In this document: piece by piece, positions 1 to 5,298 of the stretch
Numbering within the stretch: the stretch's first letter is position 1
How the letters are laid out: every line of letters begins with the position of its first letter
NCBI GenBank assembly: GCA_019689955.1
Contig: JADGGM010000265.1
Location: 1-5,299, forward strand
Source: Gemmatimonadaceae bacterium
Lineage (GTDB): Bacteria; Gemmatimonadota; Gemmatimonadetes; Gemmatimonadales; Gemmatimonadaceae
Reading direction: 5' to 3'
Length of the DNA stretch: 5,299 bases
Made by a program: the position numbers and the translations under genes
Notes under the pieces: generated by a model
What the model was told of the DNA's origin: nothing
The model's database searches: none
What the model saw: only the letters and a program-made list of their open reading frames with translations

Positions 1-109
1 GGGACGCGCTCAGGGGCCCCCCCCCGCCGTGGCCCACGCGCCCCCAATCGGGCTGATTGCGCCGCTCGTATAGATCTCTGCGGCACTACAGCCCCGGACG
101 CCAGCGGGT
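1..109 (-). other. Region downstream of the protease stop, possible frameshifted continuation
   Basis: This stretch follows the annotated protease stop. On the minus strand the frame whose codons begin at positions such as 299 and 260 has no stop between about position 350 and the left window edge. From about position 260 leftward its third codon positions are strongly G/C, as in the protease. The stretch also holds a run of nine C (17-25) directly after four G, an indel-prone homopolymer. I read it as a possible displaced 3' end of the protease gene. It could equally be a short spacer with a chance open frame. No terminator hairpin with a T-run is visible. Confidence 0.35.
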
Positions 110-3100
110 TCACTCCGAGCTGATCCTCATCGAACCTGCCGACCCTCGACCACTCGCACCACGCGCCGATTGGGACAGTGGTGCGCGTGCGGCGGTGGAG
201 CTGCTGGGCGCGCCGGAGGGTGAGGTCGCCCCACGGGCGTGCCCACGGAGCCTTATCGTCCGCGCCGCGTGGACTCGGCGCGGACTGATGGTCCCGAGAC
301 CATCCCCGGCGAATGCGCAGGCGTCGTTGGTCGCGATGCTCCGCGTGACGGCTCCGGTCGCGAGCACCCGATACTCGACGCGACAGTTGCTGATCATCTG
401 GCTCGTGATGACGGTCGCCACCCTGACCGCGTCGTCCACGACGCTCGATTCGACCACGTCGAGGCCGCCGCCGAGCACCAGTTCAGTGCCGGGCTCGCCC
501 ACCGCACGCCAGAAGACCTCTGTCGTCGGAATGCCGGGGAGCGCGGTCACGGTGCCGGTCCGAGTATCGACGGCGTACACGCGCGCGTCCTCCGAGGTCG
601 TTTCGTACTGGACGACGCGGCATTGGAGGCCCCCGGAGCCGCCGGGGGAGCTGAAGCGACACTCGTGCCAGCTGCCCACGCTGATCACCCGCGTGGCCCG
701 CACATTGACTGTCACGATGACCTGATCACCACGCGGGGAATAGGCCACGCCTGCGGACGCGACTTCGCTCACGCCAGAAATCATGGCGCTCTGCTCGCAC
801 TGCAGGGTGTCACCCGGCGCCTGGATGGTATACACGCAGCCCTCGCTCCCCTGGGACAGCGGGATCGTCCACGTCGCGAGCTGTCGCGTGGCGCGGGTCG
901 CATTGTCCTGGAGCGTGACCGTAATGGTGCCGTTTCCCGTTTGCACGAATACGGCGCTATCGCCATCGTGAGAGACTTGGAACAGGGAGTTGAACGTTCC
1001 CCCTGCAACACCCGGCGGAAGGGTCGCCGGATTCGACGCCTCGCTCCATTGCGTTCCGTCGAATACGAACTCGCGATCGTCCAACGCCGTCTGGCCGAGG
1101 AAGTGGATGCGGTGGCCGCCGTGCATGACATTCAGCTCACCCGCCGTCTCACCCGTGGCAAAGAGCGCCTCGGTCGTCGTCGAATCCCGCTGCGCGTACA
1201 CCTGACCATTCACGCTCCAGACCCGGTTGCCGCAGAGCGGGGCACCAGGGCGCTGGGCCGCGAGCTTGAGGGACTCGTACGCGTTGAGTAATGGCTTCGT
1301 ATCGCTGGGTTCCGCAATGAGGCGGCCGCCGTGCGCGGCCCCGTTCACGATGTACGATCGGAGACTGTCGGTGGAGGCGCTCGGATCGAAGGACGCGATC
1401 AAGCCGGCGACTCCGGCCACGTACGCCGCGGCAAACGACGTCCCACTCACGGCTCCGAGGAGCACGGGTCCGGTGCCGCCACTCAGAAACTCGGTGATGA
1501 CGTCGTCGCCCGGTGCATAGACGTCCACCATCCGGCCGTAGTCCGACCCCGAATCCCCCGGAGCGAGCCAGCGCGTACGCGCCACCGTGCTGGCGCCAAC
1601 CACGAGGGTCGGCACGTAGTCTTTGGCGAGTGCCAGCACGCTGTAGTACGCGGAACGATTGATGTTCCCTGCGGCAATGACCAAGAGCGGGCGCTCCCCA
1701 CGGGAGAGGACAGCCCGGAGGCGAGGAAGGATGCTGACACGAAAGCGCCGGAGAGCGAGCAGGCTGTCGCGCTGATTGGCATCACGCGGTTGGTAGGTCC
1801 AGTGCGCGGTCAGTGAGAGGTTGATAATGCGGATCCCCGAATGGCTGAGCGAGTCGATGAGGAATCCGACACGCGGGAGCCCGGGTCGGAGATGCGTGCT
1901 CGCTCCAAGGCCGTCGGCGAGGACAAGGCCGGAGCGCCACATTGTGCCGGTCATGCCAACACTATCATTCCCGCTCGCACCGATGATCGCCGAGACGAGC
2001 GCGCCATGACGGGATGCGAACGCAGGGTCCTGCCCGAGTAAGTTCGCCCCGCCGACGACATTGTTGGTGACCTCGGTTCGGTCGAAGCCATGATCGATGA
2101 TGCCCACTTGTGTGGACCGATCGCCCGTGCTGCACCCCCACGCGTACGGTGCAGCGATCGCCTCGAGCGCCCAGTTCTGCTCACCGGCCGCCGAATCCGG
2201 ATCGAGCTTCCAGGTCTGCCAGTTCGCACCGTCGTGTGGGCGCAGGTAGGACCAATCCGCATCGGTGTATAGCGACGCGGCGTCGACTTGCGGGAGGCTC
2301 ATGAGCTTATCAATGACGGTATCGAGCTGCGCACTGCTCCCGGCAGCCGGAATGTGCAGGTAGTAGACACCTTCCGTACCATCGACGACCTCGCCGCCGA
2401 CGACTGTACCGTCGACATAAGCCGTAGCCAACTGGCGGTCCTGCAAAGAGGTACCGTCCTTGAACACAACCCCGACGATGTGCTTCACGTACGAGACGCG
2501 AACCGTAGTATCCCCGGCTCCCCAGCTGCTGTCATCCTTGAACCAGACCGGGGTGGAATCCGGCGGCGTTGCGGCAACATTCGCCTCCGCGGGGAAATCG
2601 GCCACGATGACGAAATCGATGTTGATGGCCTTCGCGGTGTTGGGGACGTTGAAGCGCCAGGTCTTCACGGCCGACGTCTGTTGCGGGGCGAGGATCTGGG
2701 CGTAGCGGAAGTAGGGCTGATTGGGCGCCGTGAACGTGCTGTCGCCATCGGCGTTGGCCACCGACAGTGTTCCGGAGCCACTCGTCACCTGGAGTCCCGT
2801 GATCACGCTGTAGACCCCAAGCATGGTCGTGCCATCGAGCGTCCCGATCGGCTCTCCGAGGAGGTTCTGTACGGTCGCATCAAAGGCCCACGTCTGTGCG
2901 ACGGTATCCTTCACCAGGTGCGTTGGGGTGACAAAGACGTAGGGCCCGAACGGGTAGAGCGTGGCGCCGGCGCTCACCCCCGGTGCATGCCGGCCGTGCG
3001 TCCCGCAGTCGATCGTGCCCGTGCTGTTCGTGAAGGTGAGGGTGCAGGACGCGTGGGCGAGCGTGACCGGGCCGCTGGCAAGGGCGGGCGCCGGACCTTG

Positions 3101-3205
3101 CGCGCGCGCCGGCGCGAGCGGCTCGTCATGGCATGCGAGGACACCGAGAACGACGCACGTGAGGAGCATGAGCAGGCCTCCAGATTGCCGAATGAGTCCG
3201 GGCAT
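110..3205 (-). CDS. Secreted S8 (subtilisin-like) serine protease, probable lipoprotein, 1031 aa
   Basis: This is an exported endopeptidase of the subtilase family. Residues 1-25 form a signal peptide: a short basic N-end, a hydrophobic core and VLAC as a lipobox with Cys25 as lipidation site. A Pro/Ala-rich linker follows. Residues ~50-210 are beta-rich, with no family recognised. Residues ~235-310 resemble an I9-type propeptide (GVVFKDGTS through LPQVDAAS). The catalytic domain spans ~340-655: Asp371 in VGIIDHGFD, His400 in RHGALV, oxyanion Asn514 in IAAGN and Ser590 in SGTSFAAAYVAG, all present in order. Residues ~660-970 look beta-propeller-like (AYSPRGDQVIV; VYAVDTRTGTVTALPG). Cysteines occur in nearby pairs (54/67, 790/803, 849/862, 941/963), which suits disulfides outside the cytoplasm. 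The ATG is fixed by GGAGG six bases upstream and by the signal peptide. The final ~50 residues are Arg/Ser/Ala/Gly-rich and probably out of frame. Substrate unknown. The family call is firm, the C-terminus is not. Confidence 0.93.
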   Translation of the reverse strand: MPGLIRQSGGLLMLLTCVVLGVLACHDEPLAPARAQGPAPALASGPVTLAHASCTLTFTNSTGTIDCGTHGRHAPGVSAGATLYPFGPYVFVTPTHLVKDTVAQTWAFDATVQNLLGEPIGTLDGTTMLGVYSVITGLQVTSGSGTLSVANADGDSTFTAPNQPYFRYAQILAPQQTSAVKTWRFNVPNTAKAINIDFVIVADFPAEANVAATPPDSTPVWFKDDSSWGAGDTTVRVSYVKHIVGVVFKDGTSLQDRQLATAYVDGTVVGGEVVDGTEGVYYLHIPAAGSSAQLDTVIDKLMSLPQVDAASLYTDADWSYLRPHDGANWQTWKLDPDSAAGEQNWALEAIAAPYAWGCSTGDRSTQVGIIDHGFDRTEVTNNVVGGANLLGQDPAFASRHGALVSAIIGASGNDSVGMTGTMWRSGLVLADGLGASTHLRPGLPRVGFLIDSLSHSGIRIINLSLTAHWTYQPRDANQRDSLLALRRFRVSILPRLRAVLSRGERPLLVIAAGNINRSAYYSVLALAKDYVPTLVVGASTVARTRWLAPGDSGSDYGRMVDVYAPGDDVITEFLSGGTGPVLLGAVSGTSFAAAYVAGVAGLIASFDPSASTDSLRSYIVNGAAHGGRLIAEPSDTKPLLNAYESLKLAAQRPGAPLCGNRVWSVNGQVYAQRDSTTTEALFATGETAGELNVMHGGHRIHFLGQTALDDREFVFDGTQWSEASNPATLPPGVAGGTFNSLFQVSHDGDSAVFVQTGNGTITVTLQDNATRATRQLATWTIPLSQGSEGCVYTIQAPGDTLQCEQSAMISGVSEVASAGVAYSPRGDQVIVTVNVRATRVISVGSWHECRFSSPGGSGGLQCRVVQYETTSEDARVYAVDTRTGTVTALPGIPTTEVFWRAVGEPGTELVLGGGLDVVESSVVDDAVRVATVITSQMISNCRVEYRVLATGAVTRSIATNDACAFAGDGLGTISPRRVHAARTIRLRGHARGATSPSGAPSSSTAARAPLSQSARGASGRGSAGSMRISSE

Positions 3206-3211
3206 GATCTC

Positions 3212-3216
3212 CCTCC
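3212..3216 (-). promoter_or_regulatory. Ribosome binding site of the S8 protease
   Basis: The minus strand reads GGAGGGAGATC directly before the ATG at 3205. This places a perfect GGAGG six bases from the start codon and supports this start over any downstream Met. Confidence 0.85.
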
Positions 3217-3258
3217 GGGCCGATGGTGGAGCGTCGGCGCAGCAGATGAGGGCAATGC

Positions 3259-3391
3259 ATTACCGTAGAGTAGACGCGTATGCCCCGGTCGCAGGACACA
3301 GAGGTCCGCCGCGTCGATGCGGGCACCGCACCATAGCATGCGCACATTGGAGCCGACAGGCGTATATGACCTATGACCAATTGCCGTAGAG
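3259..3391 (-). repeat. Pair of 12-bp direct repeats upstream of the protease
   Basis: On the minus strand CTCTACGGTAAT (3270-3259) recurs as CTCTACGGCAAT (3391-3380), 11 of 12 bases identical and 121 bp apart. The copies lie about 54 and 175 bp upstream of the protease start. They could be binding sites for one regulator, or parts of an ancient duplication. The sequence alone does not decide. Confidence 0.45.
3365..3378 (-). repeat. Tandem heptamer (GGTCATA x2) upstream of the protease
   Basis: The minus strand carries two adjacent perfect copies of GGTCATA, about 160 bp upstream of the protease start and just beside the distal copy of the 12-bp repeat. Adjacent direct half-sites of this size are typical of some two-component or dimeric regulator operators. 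The role is inferred from position only. Confidence 0.4.
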
Positions 3392-3406
3392 AGGATTATG
3401 AGACGA

Positions 3407-3438
3407 CGCTCATGAACGATCGCGACGATCGATGAGCG
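3407..3438. repeat. Long inverted repeat (hairpin), 13-bp stem
   Basis: CGCTCAT (3407-3413) pairs with ATGAGCG (3432-3438), and CGATCG (3417-3422) pairs with CGATCG (3426-3431). This leaves a three-base bulge (GAA) and a three-base loop (CGA). Neither strand shows a following T-run, so it is not a standard intrinsic terminator. It could end SRAP transcription by another route, be a repetitive extragenic palindrome, or act as an operator. Confidence 0.5.
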
Positions 3439-3648
3439 ACTGCCTCGAACTGCCCATTGACCTGCGGAGGCTTGACGCGCCAGGAGAGAAGAAATTGATA
3501 CGCCATGGCGCGGCCCTTCTGAGGCGCGGATGGTCGACCATGCATTTGCCATGGTGATGATCGTGCGCCACCGGTACCCCGCTCCGCCACGATGGCCGCG
3601 CCCGGCATCGATCTCGCGGCGTGATGTGCCGCCCACCGGCCGGTTTAT

Positions 3649-4119
3649 TCAGTCGGCGCTGCCCATTTCCAGCGACTCCCAGCGCGGCGGGTCGTCGTGC
3701 GCGCCGGTGTTCACCCGTGTGCTCACCCGCCACATCGTTAACACCCCGTCGGGTGCGGGCGCGAGCATCGCCTGCACCTGATCGAGCGGCGTGGACGGGT
3801 CGAGCCAGGCGTCGAATTCCGGCGGCTCCAGGATGACCGGCATGCGGTCGTGCGGGATCGTCCGCACGAGTGCGTTCGCTTCCGTGGTGATGATCGCGCA
3901 GGTCATGATGACTTCCTCGCGGCGGCGCCATACGTCCCAGAGCCCCGCGAGCACGAGCGGCGCCTCGTCCGCCCGGCGGATCACGTAGGGTTCTTTCTCG
4001 CGCCGAGTCCCCCGTCGCGGCCACTCGTAGAACGCGTCGACCAGGATGAGGCAGCGCCGGCGGCGGAATGGCTCGCGGAACGAGGCCTTGGTGGCCACCG
4101 TTTCGACGCGCGCGTTTAC
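3649..4119 (-). pseudogene. SRAP-domain protein (YedK/HMCES family), 5'-truncated
   Basis: SRAP proteins shield abasic sites in single-stranded DNA by forming a covalent link through Cys2 after Met removal. The remnant starts abruptly at VNARVET, which in intact relatives lies about 70 residues into a ~220-residue protein. It continues through RRRCLILVDAFYEW, EAPLVLAGLWDVW, TCAIITTEAN and IPHDRMPVIL to the stop at 3649. The three other active-site residues are kept: Asn of NAR, Glu of YEW and His of PHDRMP (E. coli YedK Asn75, Glu105, His160). The N-terminal MCGRY block with the catalytic Cys is absent and is not found elsewhere in the window. The frame is open back to an ATG at 4140, but that ATG and the six or so codons after it (MPHCLLR) belong to foreign sequence. 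Residues beyond the breakpoint look undamaged, suggesting a recent truncation. Family call firm; loss of function inferred. Confidence 0.88.
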
Positions 4120-4177
4120 CCGAAGTAGGCAGTGGGGCAAACTCGCATAGTCTCGCTCCGCTCTACTGGCCCAACCG
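4120..4177. other. Short junction segment of unknown origin
   Basis: This segment lies between the point where SRAP similarity begins (~4119) and the point where transposase similarity ends (~4181). It matches neither gene family. It carries AGTAG (4124-4128) and CTACT (4163-4167), each next to a CC or GG, so its edges are weakly inverted. The minus strand translates here to a tail ending in MRVCPTAYFG. It may be an unrelated small repeat, the product of an imprecise deletion, or filler from rearrangement. Confidence 0.4.
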
Positions 4178-4673
4178 AATCTCTGCGCTGCAAGCCCAGC
4201 CGATCACCCGCCGCGAGGCGATATCCAGGCCCACGGAGAGATAGAGCCACCCCTCGCGCGTGGCGACGTACGTGATGGCCCCCGCCCAGACGCGATCCGC
4301 AGCCCCAACCCACGCCACCCCGAACCGGCGCGCCAGCACGTTGGACGCGACGGGTTCGCCGTGGCGCGCGTCGGTCGTCACGCGGAAGCGCCGGCGCGGC
4401 TTGGCGCGCCCCCCGGCGGCCTGCATCACGCGGGCGACGCGCTTCGCGCTCACGCGCATCTCGTGCGCCCGCAGCTCCGCATGCACCCGCGGACTGCCGT
4501 ACGTACCGCGACTCCGCTGGTGGACGGCCCGGATCGCGACCGTGAGGCCCTGATCGGCGCGAGCCCGGGCGCTCGGCCCTTGCGTAGTAGCCGGCCTTCG
4601 ACACCGCGAGCACGCGACACATCGTCGTGATCACGTGCTCGCTCGCGTGGGCGCGGAGGAAGGCGTACCTCAC
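4163..4673 (-). pseudogene. IS3-family transposase OrfB (DDE integrase core), frameshifted and truncated
   Basis: OrfB would be the catalytic DDE half of the transposase. It begins at a GTG (4673) overlapping the orfA stop as GTGA and reads VRYAFLRAHASEH, then MCRVLAVSKAGYYARAERPGS. Near 4550-4575 the family match jumps to another frame: ADQGLTVAIRAVHQRSRG, TYGSPRVHAEL, VWAGAITYVATREGWLYLSV, SRRVIGWAC. A one-base deletion explains the jump. The first catalytic Asp, expected in the W-x-x-D-I-T-Y motif, is Ala (codon at 4277-4279). The frame ends at a TAG (4163-4165) soon after similarity stops at ~4181. The SDRGSQY block with the second Asp, and the final Glu, are absent. About 170 of an expected ~280 residues remain. 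It cannot be an active transposase. Confidence 0.85.
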
Positions 4674-4969
4674 CGCGACTCCCTGGCGAAGAAGGCCGTC
4701 GCTTTTTTTCGGATCTCGCGCTCCTCCTCGAGCTGCGCGACGCGCCAGCGGAGCTGCCGGAGCTCCTTGTCCTGGCTCGTCAGCTTCCCGTTCCCCGGGA
4801 ACGCCTCGCTCGGCCGGGTGGCGGCCGCGAACTGCCGGCGCCACTTCCGCAGCATGTCACGGCGGATCCCGAACTCCCGCGCGACCTCCGCCGGAGGCGA
4901 TCCGCTCTGCACCAGCCGGACCGCTTCAAGCTTGAACTCTCTACTGACCTGTCGCCGTCGTCGGCTCAT
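4670..4969 (-). CDS. IS3-family transposase OrfA (HTH protein), 99 aa
   Basis: OrfA is the DNA-binding subunit that recognises the IS ends. It is also the N-terminal part of the OrfAB transposase made by frameshifting. Residues ~8-47 form the HTH_Tnp_1 helix-turn-helix (EFKLEAVRLVQSG, EVAREFGIRRDMLRKWRRQF). Residues ~66-88 form a leucine-zipper-like coiled coil (Leu70, Leu73, Val77, Leu80), and the C-end is KKATAFFARESR. The length is normal for the family. The start ATG (4969) has GGAGG six bases upstream. The frame is open further upstream, but those codons lie in the IS terminus. The start region is folded into a strong inverted repeat. OrfA looks intact although OrfB is dead, so on its own it could at most bind IS ends. 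Confidence 0.85.
   Translation of the reverse strand: MSRRRRQVSREFKLEAVRLVQSGSPPAEVAREFGIRRDMLRKWRRQFAAATRPSEAFPGNGKLTSQDKELRQLRWRVAQLEEEREIRKKATAFFARESR
4703..4709 (-). promoter_or_regulatory. A7 slippery site for -1 frameshifting, orfA to orfB
   Basis: The minus strand has seven A followed by GCG. In the orfA frame the run reads A AAA AAA, the arrangement used for programmed -1 frameshifting in IS3-family elements. After slipping, the ribosome reads KKSDGLLRQGV and enters the orfB frame without a stop, joining VRYAFLRAHA. This is the expected geometry for an OrfAB fusion. Downstream damage in orfB now stops any full fusion product. Confidence 0.7.
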
Positions 4970-4971
4970 TC

Positions 4972-5011
4972 GACACCTCCGCCCTGAACATAGCAGGGTT
5001 ACTGAGGTGTC
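4972..5011 (-). promoter_or_regulatory. IS-end hairpin enclosing the orfA ribosome binding site
   Basis: GACACCTC (4972-4979) is a perfect inverted copy of GAGGTGTC (5004-5011). Inside it CCCTG (4982-4986) pairs with CAGGG (4994-4998) around a seven-base loop. In minus-strand RNA the orfA Shine-Dalgarno GGAGG (4976-4980) sits in the outer stem. A transcript entering from outside the IS would include both arms and hide the RBS. One starting inside would lack the outer arm. This is the logic known for IS10 and IS50 protection from read-through expression; its use here is inferred. Confidence 0.6.
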
Positions 5012-5029
5012 CACCAAACCGGGGGAAGA

Positions 5030-5218
5030 TCACACCAGGCCGAGTGCAACGGAGTCGCATTGGATCGCATCGCGGCGCATATCATTGGCCCGGAAGCTCG
5101 TCGGGGCTGGAACTCAGCCTACGCGTACATCCATCCGACGCAGTCCCACGGTGCTACGAGGCGACCCTCCTCGATGGCCCCTCCGCCTTCGGTCTCATGT
5201 CGCGAGCACCGTCAGTAG
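5030..5218 (+). pseudogene. Possible VOC/glyoxalase-superfamily gene remnant, 5'-truncated
   Basis: The plus-strand frame with codons at 5042, 5045 and so on reads NGVALDRIAAHIIGPEA, RRGWNSAYAYIHPTQSHGA. The YIHPxxSHG block after a GW strand resembles the last metal-site strand of methylmalonyl-CoA epimerase-like and other vicinal-oxygen-chelate proteins, typically FVHPKSTHGVLIEL. There is no start codon, because the frame runs back into the IS end and a stop at 5003-5005. After SHGA (~5155) the match fades while the next frame reads CYEATLLDGPSAFGL, suggesting a one-base deletion. The original frame stops at 5216-5218. About 40 residues are recognisable. The fragment is short, so the family assignment is tentative. 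The gene would have been truncated on the side facing the IS, like the SRAP gene. Confidence 0.4.
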
Positions 5219-5298
5219 GCGCAATATCCCGCGCTCCGTACCTCGTCGGCCACGGTCGTATCGCGCCAGACCCGGCCGCCCAGGTCGTGGATCTGCTG
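5212..5298 (-). CDS. C-terminal end of an unidentified protein, cut by the right edge
   Basis: The minus strand enters from the right edge and reads 28 codons (IHDLGGRVWRDTTVADEV, then RSAGYCAY) to a TGA at 5212-5214. Nearly all codons end in G or C, as in the real genes here. The composition is balanced rather than Arg/Ala-rich, which supports coding. It converges with the VOC-like remnant and overlaps its stop by a few bases. I do not recognise the family. A competing plus-strand open frame (5152 to the edge) is also possible and would make this one a shadow. Confidence 0.35.
   Translation of the reverse strand, partial: QQIHDLGGRVWRDTTVADEVRSAGYCAY

Larger units (their letters stand above)
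3217..3648. other. Intergenic region between the protease and the SRAP remnant
   Basis: No convincing gene is visible here. Open frames crossing it are low-complexity extensions from neighbouring genes. It should contain the protease promoter on the minus strand. The best candidate I can see is an extended -10-like TGCTATGGT around 3332-3340, with only a poor -35, so I do not call a promoter. The region is a little richer in A/T than its surroundings. It holds a direct-repeat pair, a tandem heptamer and a long hairpin, each listed separately. A 10-bp palindrome (ACCGGCCGGT, 3635-3644) lies just after the SRAP stop and has no T-run. Confidence 0.6.
4178..5016 (-). mobile_element. IS3-family insertion sequence, 3'-truncated remnant
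   Basis: Two overlapping minus-strand frames with an OrfA-type HTH protein and an OrfB-type integrase-core protein, linked by an A-run slippery site, define an IS3-family element. Intact relatives are roughly 1.2-1.3 kb. Here only ~840 bp remain, because the last third of orfB and the distal terminal repeat are missing. The proximal end, upstream of orfA, is probably at 5016 or 5013, where the minus strand reads TGGTGGACACCTC. No matching inverted copy is seen near 4120-4180, and no target-site duplication can be assigned. Its neighbours, the SRAP and VOC remnants, both lack the parts that would face the element. Confidence 0.85.

Noticed and set aside
57..725. Plus-strand open frame with a hydrophobic patch
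   Set aside because: It is a shadow of the protease C-terminal region on the other strand, with a biased Ser/Thr/Arg composition and no RBS.
239..1291. Long plus-strand open frame (350 codons)
   Set aside because: It lies wholly antisense to the protease. Its translation is Arg/His/Gly-rich with no recognisable motif, as expected opposite a high-GC gene.
2288..3268. Long plus-strand open frame (326 codons)
   Set aside because: It is antisense to the protease N-terminal half, which has a signal peptide, RBS and domain order. The antisense translation is low-complexity and charged.
3396..3503. Possible small minus-strand protein beginning MAYQFLLSW
   Set aside because: The ATG lacks a good RBS, the product has no family features, and the frame runs through the intergenic hairpin. 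Too weak to call.
3635..3644. Palindrome ACCGGCCGGT after the SRAP stop as a terminator
   Set aside because: It has no loop and no following T-run on either strand, so it is not a credible intrinsic terminator.
3410..4024. Minus-strand open frame of 204 codons overlapping the SRAP remnant
   Set aside because: It is the wrong frame of the SRAP gene extended into the spacer: Arg/His/Pro-rich without domain features.
4122..4140. MPHCLLR as a native start for the SRAP protein
   Set aside because: These codons lie in the junction segment, not in SRAP sequence, and the family needs MCGRY with Cys2 about 65 residues further upstream.
4116..4844. Single 242-codon minus-strand frame across the IS
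   Set aside because: Only ~4570-4709 is the true orfB frame. Upstream it is orfA out of frame, downstream it is orfB out of frame, so it is not one protein.
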